From: Bdellovibrionales bacterium GWA2_49_15
Lineage (GTDB): Bacteria > Bdellovibrionota > Bacteriovoracia > Bacteriovoracales > Bacteriovoracaceae
Assembly: GCA_001769855.1 (NCBI GenBank)
Contig: MEPP01000032.1
Coordinates: 1 to 64,000 of the forward strand
Length of the DNA stretch: 64,000 bases
Reading direction: 5' to 3'
Part shown: positions 1 to 7,178 of the stretch, in pieces
Numbering within the stretch: position 1 is the first letter of the stretch
How the letters are laid out: each line of letters opens with the position of its first letter
Translations under genes and position numbers: made by a program
The notes under the pieces: model-generated
What the model saw: the letters and a program-made list of their open reading frames with translations, nothing else
Databases searched by the model: none
What the model was told of the DNA's origin: nothing

Positions 1-590
1 TAGGTGACGCTTTTTTTATTGTTCACCACCGTATCACCAAAGGTGAGAAGATTTTCAACCACCAGCTTTCCTTTGATCACTGGGGCGGGGGTTGGGGTTG
101 GCGTTGGGGTAGGCAGTGGAGTCGGCACCGGCGCAGGAGCGTTGGTCACAACTTGAAACTGCAGCCCCATTTTCAGCTGCTTTAAGACAGTACTATCTCC
201 GGAATAATAGCCCAACGTAAACCCAAAGGAATACATTCCCTCAGTCGAAGGATTAAACTCCAAGAGATAATTACAGCTCTCACCTGGTGCCAAATTCAAC
301 AAACTCGTTCCACAGGTTCCGCCGCTCACACGAAAATTGGCAGCGCCTTCTGTGATGGCAAACTCACCAATGGCCGCACGTGCCAACCCGGTATTCTCAA
401 TTTTGAGATCGAGTTCAGTGAGTGATTGAGGGTAAATTGCGCTTGGCTGAGTGACATTTTTTAAGATCAGAGTCCCCTCAAGTAACTTGGGAAGATCGGT
501 CTGACTATTACAGCCCAACAGCAAGAGCAAGCACGTAAAAACTAAAAAATACGCATAGGATGGAAATACCTTTCCACTTTTTGTCAGCAT
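1..590 (-). CDS. Lipoprotein with Ig-like (choice-of-anchor D type) domain, partial at the left edge
   Basis: The gene runs off the window edge, so only the N-terminal 196 residues are seen. The ATG is preceded by AGGAG with five-base spacing. A hydrophobic segment ends in the lipobox LLGC, so it should be lipidated and exported. The next ~110 residues read as a beta-sandwich: 'LKIENTGLARAAIGEF', then a Cys pair in 'SGGTCGTSLLNLAPGESCNY', a pattern common in ASH/choice-of-anchor D domains. A Pro-Thr linker (repeated PTP units) follows, after which another beta domain appears to begin. That organisation is typical of surface lipoproteins with repeated adhesive domains. Its function is unknown. 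Confidence 0.8.
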   Translation of the reverse strand, partial: MLTKSGKVFPSYAYFLVFTCLLLLLGCNSQTDLPKLLEGTLILKNVTQPSAIYPQSLTELDLKIENTGLARAAIGEFAITEGAANFRVSGGTCGTSLLNLAPGESCNYLLEFNPSTEGMYSFGFTLGYYSGDSTVLKQLKMGLQFQVVTNAPAPVPTPLPTPTPTPTPAPVIKGKLVVENLLTFGDTVVNNKKSVT

Positions 591-1037
591 GACAACTCCT
601 TCATAAATAAAAATTAAATTGACACTTAAGGGACATGCCCTTGGGAAAAGCTGGCGCAGATAAGATAGTAGCGGTTACCAAAGAGTAAATCCGATCTTGC
701 AGAAGTCTCAGGACCAGGGTGGGTTAAAAAAACATGCCTCCTTCAAATAATTTTTTAACCAAACATCACCAGGTAGGGCTTCTCAAAAACCATGATTTGC
801 CGACTTTGAACCAGTACCTTTGTGGGAGCTGTCCGTTCTCGCAATCGCGAAGGCCAATCCAACAAAATAATCAACGTCAGTCTAGCTCTTAACAACTATC
901 ATCAATAAAAAAAAGAGGCAACAGTGGCCAGTATGATAATTATCTTTTTTGCACATCTATGACCGACGGACCTGGTCGTCTAAGAAAATTGGTTTTTTCC
1001 TAGGAAAAAAAATGGGAACAGGGAATAATAATTAAAT
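591..1037. other. Intergenic region between divergent genes
   Basis: About 450 bases with no convincing ORF. It must carry the divergent promoters for the lipoprotein and the HD-GYP-like gene. I see AT-rich stretches but no hairpin or promoter I can assign with confidence. Confidence 0.5.
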
Positions 1038-1727
1038 ATGAGTGTAAATATTTTGAACATTTCAAACAGTGAAGAAGTAAAACCTTTTTTGCTCGGCATA
1101 TCCAGCAACCTCCTTCAAGAGGCGAGTAAGCGTGTCGAATTCAATAGCTTTATCGTGGCGAGATCCACCGTTCTCACGGCCCTTGTGCACAATCTCTCAC
1201 AGGCCTTTCCCGAAAGAAAAAGTGCCACCGCCGTCAGTGCTTTTTATGCTTTCCTGGTGGCCAAAAATTTGGATTGGGTTAATACCCAAACCATCGATCA
1301 GATAATTTTGGCCGCCTTATTACAGGATATCGGTTTGCCCAAGGCGCGGGAAAAACTTCCTCCAGCATCTTTTGAACAATTTGTCCTACAACACCCTGAG
1401 GCCTTTCGCTCTCATCCCAAAGAGGGACTGCTATTACTCCAAAATATTGAGCATATACCGGAGCGGGTCCGTCAGATCATCTATCAGCATCATGAGTACT
1501 GCAATGGACTGGGGTTCCCCAATGGAATTTCCGCCATGAGAATTTACCCCCCCGCCAAGATCTTGTCTCTGGTATCGGGCTTTGTTGATGATGTTTTGCA
1601 AAATCCCAACGAACGTCCGGCAAATACCTTAAAAAAATTCGTTTCCGATCGCGAAAAGGTCAGCCGTTATGATGCTGATTGCGTACGGGCCTTAATTAAA
1701 CTTTTTATTCCAGAAAAAAGCAGGTAG
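1038..1727 (+). CDS. Degenerate HD-GYP domain protein
   Basis: A 229-residue cytoplasmic protein related to HD-GYP cyclic-di-GMP phosphodiesterases. The family frame is recognisable: 'AALLQDIGL' at 92-100 aligns with the canonical AALLHDIGK, 'SHPKEG' at 125-130 with the HP..G motif, and 'HHEYCNGLGFPNG' at 151-163 with HHE..DG.GYP. The HD motif His is replaced by Gln (Q96) and the GYP Tyr by Phe (F160), so metal binding and catalysis are doubtful; a c-di-GMP sensing or scaffold role is an inference. A receiver-domain gene starts two bases after its stop, so the two are almost certainly co-transcribed and may act together, since HD-GYP domains are often fused to receivers. Confidence 0.72.
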   Translation: MSVNILNISNSEEVKPFLLGISSNLLQEASKRVEFNSFIVARSTVLTALVHNLSQAFPERKSATAVSAFYAFLVAKNLDWVNTQTIDQIILAALLQDIGLPKAREKLPPASFEQFVLQHPEAFRSHPKEGLLLLQNIEHIPERVRQIIYQHHEYCNGLGFPNGISAMRIYPPAKILSLVSGFVDDVLQNPNERPANTLKKFVSDREKVSRYDADCVRALIKLFIPEKSR

Positions 1728-1729
1728 CT

Positions 1730-2173
1730 ATGAGGAAAACAACCCTTTTGATTATTGATGATGAAAAAGTTCTCCTCGAAAATGTGGCCGAGCTGTTGGC
1801 CGGCATCGCAGATAACATTGTGACCTGTGACAATCCCTTCAAGGCGATTGAGGTTTTGAAGGAGGGACACGTTCACTGTGTGATCTGCGATATTTTTATG
1901 CCCGGGATGAATGGCGTGGAAGTCATTAAGAAAACACGGGAGCTAAAAAATGAGGTGCCCTTTATCTTTTACACCGGTCATGGAAATAAAGATTTAATGC
2001 TTGAAGTGGCAAAATATGGTGCCTTGGATTTTATTGATAAACCTAATATGGATGGCCTCGAGCATGCTGTGGTACAGGGTCTCAAACTTGGCCTTGAGCA
2101 GGGCAAACAACCTCCCGATGTAGAGTCCGACCTGAAAGACTACCGAAAATTATTGGCCAAGCTCGGCGATTAA
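1730..2173 (+). CDS. Single-domain response regulator
   Basis: A receiver domain with nearly nothing attached (147 residues). The acidic pair D10/D11, phosphoacceptor D54 in 'VICDIFMPGMNG', switch T82 and K104 are all present, so it should be phosphorylatable. A 30-residue tail follows without a DNA-binding domain. It is transcribed directly behind the degenerate HD-GYP gene, which suggests it passes phosphorylation-dependent contact to that protein. The cognate kinase is not adjacent. The last four bases overlap the end of the convergent gene. Confidence 0.88.
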   Translation: MRKTTLLIIDDEKVLLENVAELLAGIADNIVTCDNPFKAIEVLKEGHVHCVICDIFMPGMNGVEVIKKTRELKNEVPFIFYTGHGNKDLMLEVAKYGALDFIDKPNMDGLEHAVVQGLKLGLEQGKQPPDVESDLKDYRKLLAKLGD

Positions 2174-2985
2174 TCATTGACCGCGAAGTAGCAATAACGA
2201 CGATGCTGAGAAAGAGTCTTAATCAGCAGGTCGAAATAGGCAATGCGGAGTTTCTGCAACTTCACCGCCTCACTCGCCACGGCATAATCAAGTGCCGCAC
2301 GCTTCTGACCCTTCTTGTGCCAGAACTCACCAACATAAGACCAGACACCGCCGTTGTCGTTAATGACGCGAATATTCTCCCGATAAAACTGATCTAGCTT
2401 TAAAAAACTTTGCTGGATGAGTGGAGATTGCAATTTGTCACTCCAGCCCCCCCATCTGGGCGCGGTGATAAATAAAATGGCATCGGCAGAAAAGATGGAC
2501 TGGCGTCCCAACTGATCCATCTGATCCTGCAAATATTCCTGAGGGGTTCTCTCATCATTCCAGATATCCCATCCCACCTGCCCGAGGGTAACCACGTTCG
2601 ACCCGATCGAATAGGTGCTGTAGAGATGAGCGCCGATGGTTCCCGGATGGACCGCCATACCTAGGAAGCTCACACTCTGGCCGGAAAAATAAAGCGACGA
2701 GATGGCCGCGCCTCCCGCCACGAGACCCGCCACGGCCGACACGGTCATGGATATTTTAGAAGCAAGGTGGGCCCCGTTCATGGCCCGAAGAGTGCTTCGC
2801 GTATCACGTTCAGTTTTTGAGATATCGGCCAAATCATTTCTATTGGCGACCTGCAAGTTGGAGATAAATCTTTCCCGGGCCAAAAGATCTTGCTCTGCGA
2901 CCTGGCATAGCTCGGTTTTGGCCAGGGCGGGCATGAGGGCAAGAACGAGAACGAGGGCCTGTAAAAAATACATAGTTGACTTCAT
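2170..2985 (-). CDS. Secreted protein of unknown function
   Basis: I place the start at the ATG preceded by GGAGGGAGTC; an upstream ATG in frame would add 17 residues before the signal peptide. The 271-residue product opens with 'MKSTMYFLQALVLVLALMPALAKT', a clear Sec signal peptide with an ALA cleavage site. A charged helical stretch follows (~20-60), then a Gly/Ala-rich hydrophobic segment near 75-105 that may enter a membrane, then a mostly helical C-terminal half. I recognise no family. It ends convergently with the response regulator, with a four-base overlap. Confidence 0.75.
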   Translation of the reverse strand: MKSTMYFLQALVLVLALMPALAKTELCQVAEQDLLARERFISNLQVANRNDLADISKTERDTRSTLRAMNGAHLASKISMTVSAVAGLVAGGAAISSLYFSGQSVSFLGMAVHPGTIGAHLYSTYSIGSNVVTLGQVGWDIWNDERTPQEYLQDQMDQLGRQSIFSADAILFITAPRWGGWSDKLQSPLIQQSFLKLDQFYRENIRVINDNGGVWSYVGEFWHKKGQKRAALDYAVASEAVKLQKLRIAYFDLLIKTLSQHRRYCYFAVND

Positions 2986-3086
2986 GACTCCCTCCTCTTC
3001 CCCAGCGTCAAAGATAAAATAACATAAAATCGACATCCCACGGGAAAGTGTGTAAATTTTGGAGCGTGGTTTAAGGATCTTATTTC

Positions 3087-4007
3087 ATGAACTCCCTCAC
3101 CTCCGCTTTAGAAAAAACACGATCCTATCTTGGCTCATCCGAAGCCTTAAAAAGTATCGAACGAGATCCCTACTGGCCAAAATGGAACGGCCCCTGGTGG
3201 CACATGCTTCTCCTCCACGAGATGGATTTAACGGCAGAAATTCCCGCCGAGACCATGGCAAAAATGGTCCAGGTTCTCAAGACCCATTACCTACCCGTGT
3301 TTCCGATCAAGCCGGAGGACATCACCGCGGGAATTAACCCCATTACCAACATCGCCTGCCTTTGTGAGGTCGGTTGTCTTTATCAGGTCCTTTTTAGCTA
3401 TGGTATTGATGTTGATGAGGAGCTTCCCTGGATGCGCCCATGGTTTCTGCGCTATCAGCTACCGGACGGTGGGCTGAACTGTGACGAGAAGGCCTATGCC
3501 AAGGCCCATTCTAAAAGCTCTATCGTATCCACACTACCGTGCCTCGAAGCCGTGTTATTTTGCCGCAAACGAGAACTCAGTGGAGAAGAAATAGCTTTTT
3601 TGGATAGAGGGGCCGACTATTTAATTGGGCAGCGGCTTTTCCGCAAAATTTCAACCGGGGAAGTTATCGACCCAAGCTGGATGGAAATAAGATTCCCGCG
3701 ATTTTACGAATATGATTTTTTTCGAGGATATTACTTCCTGGCAAAGTGGCGAGAAATCTCCGGCAAGACCATCCCAGAAGAGTTGGTTAATGAGGTCAAG
3801 GAGCTTGTTTCACAGCAGCTGACGGATAAAGGTATTATCCTCAAACGCTACAATTTATTTGATACCCGCAGCTACAATCAGAAGTCTGACGGGTCATGGA
3901 GCTGGGGTCATGCCTCTGAGTTTGATCTCATGAAAGCGGTCAGCTTTGAAGGGCAAGTCTGCCCGTCGCTGACCAGAAAATGGAAGGAGGTGGGCCATGC
4001 AAGGTGA
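3087..4007 (+). CDS. Prenyltransferase/squalene-cyclase-fold (alpha/alpha toroid) protein
   Basis: A 306-residue soluble protein without a signal peptide. Repeated helical pairs and the segment 'YQLPDGGLNCDE' (about 128-139) resemble the QxxDGGW-type repeats of terpene cyclases and related alpha/alpha-toroid proteins. The catalytic DxDD or DCTAE motifs of true squalene/oxidosqualene cyclases are not visible, so enzymatic cyclisation is not supported. Trp-rich N-terminal residues ('YWPKWNGPWWHM') may line the toroid. Its 3' end overlaps the next gene by 11 bases, so the two are translationally coupled. The function is unknown. Confidence 0.62.
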   Translation: MNSLTSALEKTRSYLGSSEALKSIERDPYWPKWNGPWWHMLLLHEMDLTAEIPAETMAKMVQVLKTHYLPVFPIKPEDITAGINPITNIACLCEVGCLYQVLFSYGIDVDEELPWMRPWFLRYQLPDGGLNCDEKAYAKAHSKSSIVSTLPCLEAVLFCRKRELSGEEIAFLDRGADYLIGQRLFRKISTGEVIDPSWMEIRFPRFYEYDFFRGYYFLAKWREISGKTIPEELVNEVKELVSQQLTDKGIILKRYNLFDTRSYNQKSDGSWSWGHASEFDLMKAVSFEGQVCPSLTRKWKEVGHAR

Positions 4008-4188
4008 AGAGGAATATTTCTTTAACTGCCCTTACTGCAGCTCCCCCATCTCCGTAGTCATCGAAACCACGCTCGACAATCAGGAGTACATCGAAGATTG
4101 CGAGGTCTGCTGCAAACCAATCCAGATCAAGTTTAAAACTGAGGAAGGTGAAGTGACGGAATTCGAAGCAACGACTCTGGAAGATTGA
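3997..4188 (+). CDS. CPXCG-motif cysteine-rich zinc-ribbon protein
   Basis: A 63-residue protein that matches the small CPXCG family: 'FFNCPYCSSPISVVIE' near the N-terminus, 'IEDCEVCCKPIQIKF' in the middle and an acidic tail. The two CxxC-type pairs should bind one zinc ion. A strong Shine-Dalgarno (AAGGAGG) lies inside the end of the upstream gene and sets the start. The family is widespread but its role is not established; metal binding is the only confident inference. Confidence 0.85.
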   Translation: MQGEEEYFFNCPYCSSPISVVIETTLDNQEYIEDCEVCCKPIQIKFKTEEGEVTEFEATTLED

Positions 4189-4195
4189 AATGAAA

Positions 4196-4215
4196 AAGGC
4201 CCCGGTCGGGGCCTT
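4196..4215 (-). terminator. Intrinsic terminator, probably bidirectional
   Basis: A perfect 8-bp stem AAGGCCCC/GGGGCCTT with a GGTC loop. On the minus strand the stem is followed by five Ts, the better match to a terminator, so it mainly serves the secreted-protein gene that ends nearby. It may also stop the convergent CPXCG transcript. Confidence 0.8.
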
Positions 4216-4241
4216 CATCGAGATACTTTTAAGTAAGTTAA

Positions 4242-4751
4242 TTATTCAAGACGATCAGCGGTTAGATAAGACTTTGTCTTCACAAATTTTCCATCTTGAT
4301 GATTAAAGTAACCTTCTGAGTAGGTAATCATGGTGGGAGCGACGTACACCATCTCACAAATTGATTGACTTACATCTGTCACCACAATTTTTTCATGAAT
4401 CCCGTCAACTGGAAGCTTATTGAGCTCGGCGGTATAGGTCACGCTGCCACAGCTATCGGTAACGACTTTTTTAAGAGGCAAGGTCACTTCCTTGGTGGGG
4501 ATATAAGCTATGCAAAAAGCATGAGGGGGACAGTTATTTCGAAGATCAAAACGGATAGAGATGATCTTGGAAACTGCATTCACACTCACCGTTCCACCAC
4601 GGACACCTCGGGTCGAGAGAAAGCTCTCAGCATCGAACTCCCAGGTTAATAGTTTTGCACTTTGTGTAAAGGTGTCGGGATGCAGGGAGGTGGCTTGGGC
4701 AAAACTTGAGAACAAACAGATCGCGCAGATAATTCCAAAAATTGTTTTCAT
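4242..4751 (-). CDS. Secreted protein of unknown function
   Basis: 169 residues starting with the signal peptide 'MKTIFGIICAICLFSSFAQA', preceded by TAGGAGCT as ribosome-binding site. The mature part is predicted mainly beta and has four cysteines ('NNCPPHAFC', 'DSCGS', 'QSICEM') that could form two disulfides in the periplasm. No family is recognised. The gene stands alone, with an intrinsic terminator just downstream. Confidence 0.78.
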   Translation of the reverse strand: MKTIFGIICAICLFSSFAQATSLHPDTFTQSAKLLTWEFDAESFLSTRGVRGGTVSVNAVSKIISIRFDLRNNCPPHAFCIAYIPTKEVTLPLKKVVTDSCGSVTYTAELNKLPVDGIHEKIVVTDVSQSICEMVYVAPTMITYSEGYFNHQDGKFVKTKSYLTADRLE

Positions 4752-4959
4752 ACATAGCTCCTAATGGGTTAGCGGTTGTTTTAAGTTGCGCGGAAGATAG
4801 TGGTTTCATCGCGAAAGTAAAACTTATATTTTATAATGCTTACCAATAAGTAGCACTTATGTATCAGAAGGTAATAAATACAAGGTTTACCTTTCTAAAT
4901 GGCAGGAACTTCTGAAATTTGCTAGATGGCCACAATCTTTAAAAACGGAGTCAATTATC

Positions 4960-5763
4960 ATGAGCGCAAAGAAGGTTATTTTGGCCATCCTGTTTTCCCT
5001 AACCGTAGGCAGCCAGGCCTTCGCCACCTGCCAGGCTGATTACATGAAAAAAATTGATTCCCCCATTCTCCCGCGCGCCATCCAGATTAACGGCAATGGG
5101 ATATCTCTGCTCGGCTATTATGGTGCCTATGCCATCTTCGGATCTGCAGGGGCCGGAATTGCGGGGGCCTTGATTCTTCCCCTCGGTCTCACCTTAGGAC
5201 TTTGGGGGGCCAAAGAGATTCGCAATAACCCACTTCATGATATTGTTCGCCTCCTCAACGAATCTGAGTACCGCGCCACGGGGAAATATCCCGAGATGAG
5301 AACTGATGTACAAAAGGAAGTGACCGTTGACGGGCAGACGCGAGATGAAAGACGTCACCAAAAACGCCTAAACCGTCAGGTCCGCCGACACAATCGGTTC
5401 CTGGCCCGCTTCAACAAGCATTTGGCAAAAGAACTCTCTAAGAGCAGTGAGGTCTTTGCCGAGTTTCATCAGCACATCAGTGAAGTGGCCACCGGCGTGT
5501 CCGCCGAACAGTTGGCGGCCGCGGTGAAAACATCCAATGATGCCAGCGAACTATGCACCGGTAAGATCGGGACCGCCTTCGGCCCGGTGATTGAATATAA
5601 GCGCGAGATTGCCATCGATGGAGCGACCAAGAAGGAACGCAAGCAGCAGGAAAGATTTAATAAGAAAGTGCGAAAGCATAATGAAAAGATGGCCGAGCTG
5701 GAGGACAAAAATCGCCTGGCAACCAAACCCGAGGTGATTCGCTATTTTCAAGAATTACTGTAA
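4960..5763 (+). CDS. Exported protein with a duplicated basic helical repeat
   Basis: 267 residues: a signal peptide ('VILAILFSLTVGSQAFA'), a Gly/Ala-rich hydrophobic segment at about 48-83 that looks like a membrane hairpin, then a very charged helical region. Two copies of a ~35-residue unit lie at about 119-153 and 215-249. Both open with a 'V/IxxDGxTRDERR' or 'KKERKQQ' pattern and end in 'VRxHN', with a 96-residue period. The units look like amphipathic or coiled-coil helices, one much like the other with Arg changed to Lys. No family is recognised. The gene is monocistronic and convergent with the next one. Confidence 0.75.
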   Translation: MSAKKVILAILFSLTVGSQAFATCQADYMKKIDSPILPRAIQINGNGISLLGYYGAYAIFGSAGAGIAGALILPLGLTLGLWGAKEIRNNPLHDIVRLLNESEYRATGKYPEMRTDVQKEVTVDGQTRDERRHQKRLNRQVRRHNRFLARFNKHLAKELSKSSEVFAEFHQHISEVATGVSAEQLAAAVKTSNDASELCTGKIGTAFGPVIEYKREIAIDGATKKERKQQERFNKKVRKHNEKMAELEDKNRLATKPEVIRYFQELL

Positions 5764-5766
5764 CTG

Positions 5767-6273
5767 CTATTTCTTCTGAAGATAGTCGCTTAGGATGCTC
5801 CCGATCAGGAGCGCCCCGGCGGTAAAAACGGCGTAATTGGCGGCATCGTCGGGAATGCTGATACCCCCTTCCGTGTAGTTTTCAGCAGAAAGTAGGCGTG
5901 GTTTCTTTTCCTGAATGCTCTTTGGCCTGTCACTGCTCAACTGGGAAAGTGATAATGGCGAAATACTCCGTGGAGAAAAATAAACGAAGGTGACCGAGGC
6001 CCCGTCATTGTCTATTTTAAGCGAATGAATACTGCCAGAAATCTTGGCCAACTTGCGCACATGTCCCTTGATCATTTTTTCCTGTGCTATGGTCTTTATC
6101 GCGATCGGATAAGCGTACTCTTTTTTGTCTTTTGTATAATATATAAAATAGCGATGCCCGTGAAAGGCCTGCTGTTCGCTTACTTTGATAATCTGCCCCC
6201 ACACCTGAAAAACTTCCGCATTTCTTTGACCTGTCAGAAAAAATAACAAAAATAGACATAGTATTTTTGGCAT
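5767..6273 (-). CDS. Exported, C-terminally membrane-anchored protein
   Basis: 168 residues: an N-terminal signal peptide ('MPKILCLFLLFFLTGQRNA'), a small beta-rich domain (about 25-115) and a hydrophobic C-terminal segment ('AVFTAGALLIGSILS') followed by KK, like a tail anchor. It is the third gene of an operon headed by an XRE regulator and begins five bases after the membrane protein gene. The family is unknown; the context suggests an envelope function controlled by that regulator. Confidence 0.72.
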   Translation of the reverse strand: MPKILCLFLLFFLTGQRNAEVFQVWGQIIKVSEQQAFHGHRYFIYYTKDKKEYAYPIAIKTIAQEKMIKGHVRKLAKISGSIHSLKIDNDGASVTFVYFSPRSISPLSLSQLSSDRPKSIQEKKPRLLSAENYTEGGISIPDDAANYAVFTAGALLIGSILSDYLQKK

Positions 6274-6278
6274 GATCG

Positions 6279-6878
6279 CTACCCTAGCATTTCACGACGG
6301 GCGCGGTAATGATAGCTCCCAACCTGCCAGGCGATTAGAAGAATGATAAGAGCGGCCTTCGTGAGCGGGAATTCAGAGTAATCGACGATCACCTCCCCTT
6401 CACGCCCCTGACTTTCCTTCTTATAAGACAGAGTATCAATTAACTTAAACTGCATCCCCAGGGAGATCACATTTTTTGAAGGTCGCGGATCATTCGCAGG
6501 TCTTCGCTCCAGCCGCATCGTGCACAGACTCAAAAATAAAAACAAGCACAAAAGAGCAAGCGTCGACAGAAATGAAAATTTCGCGGCATTGCCGGAAATA
6601 ATTTCCTCGCGCTCATCGCGATCTTGAATCCGGGCCAGTTTTTTGAGTAGCCCGTCTCTTAAGCTTTTTGAAAAGAGCATTTTGATGCTGAGATAAAGGC
6701 TGCCTGTCGTCCATAGGATAAAAATCCATCCCAAGGTGTCCCATAAGGTGCGCAAGGTCTGTGGGAGCCCCTCACCGGCATCTTCCGGATACTTCACTAT
6801 TCCCCAGACAAAGAGAATAATAAGACATGGAATCGCATAGAGAAGGTACTTCGTTACCAGTCGGTCAAATTTACTCAT
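6279..6878 (-). CDS. Multi-pass membrane protein, operon partner of an XRE regulator
   Basis: 199 residues with four hydrophobic segments: 'YLLYAIPCLIILFVWGIV', 'TLGWIFILWTTGSLYLSI', 'FLSTLALLCLFLFLSL' and 'AALIILLIAWQVGSYHY'. A long extracytoplasmic loop lies between segments 3 and 4. I use the ATG overlapping the regulator's stop (TGATG) with AAGGGG upstream. A compact Cro/CI-like regulator followed by a three- or four-TM protein is a recurrent bacterial pairing of unknown biochemical role. Confidence 0.8.
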   Translation of the reverse strand: MSKFDRLVTKYLLYAIPCLIILFVWGIVKYPEDAGEGLPQTLRTLWDTLGWIFILWTTGSLYLSIKMLFSKSLRDGLLKKLARIQDRDEREEIISGNAAKFSFLSTLALLCLFLFLSLCTMRLERRPANDPRPSKNVISLGMQFKLIDTLSYKKESQGREGEVIVDYSEFPLTKAALIILLIAWQVGSYHYRARREMLG

Positions 6879-7111
6879 CACAATTTCCCCTTGTTTCTTA
6901 CCTTAAAAACGCGGTTGAGATCAGTTTTAAAAAAAAGGGCAATTTTAAAGGCCAGCTCAAGTGATGGATTATAATTTCCATTTTCGATGGCATGTACGGT
7001 GACTCTGGTCACGCCGATTTCATCCGCGAGCTGCTGCTGGGTTAGCTGATGCTCGGCCCTTAACTCTCCTATGGAGTTTTGAATGTCTAAGGTTAGTTTT
7101 GTTTTTCCCAT
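6878..7111 (-). CDS. XRE-family (Cro/CI-like) transcriptional regulator
   Basis: A 77-residue protein that is essentially one helix-turn-helix: 'LTQQQLADEIGVTRVTVHAIENGNYNPSLELAFKIALFF'. It belongs to the short YgzD-like group. I start at the 'MGKTKL' Met because a perfect inverted repeat ends at the base next to that ATG; a longer reading would translate the operator itself. No Shine-Dalgarno is visible, so the mRNA leader is short or initiation is weak. It leads a three-gene operon with one-base and five-base junctions. Autorepression through the adjacent palindrome is inferred. Confidence 0.88.
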   Translation of the reverse strand: MGKTKLTLDIQNSIGELRAEHQLTQQQLADEIGVTRVTVHAIENGNYNPSLELAFKIALFFKTDLNRVFKVRNKGKL

Positions 7112-7178
7112 AAATGTATAATAAACTTTACTTTTGGTTATGTAAAGTTTATTATACATTTATCATCCAATCAGTAAA
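7112..7178 (-). promoter_or_regulatory. Promoter and 20-bp inverted-repeat operator of the XRE operon
   Basis: A perfect inverted repeat with 20-bp arms (7112-7131 and 7142-7161; arm GTAAAGTTTATTATACATTT) and a 10-bp spacer abuts the regulator's start codon. Reading towards the gene, a -35-like TTTACT (7173-7178) is separated by 16 bp from a perfect -10 TATAAT (7151-7156), which lies inside the distal arm. Regulator binding would cover the -10 and the transcription start, as expected for autorepression. The -35 sits in the last codons of the upstream gene. Confidence 0.8.
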
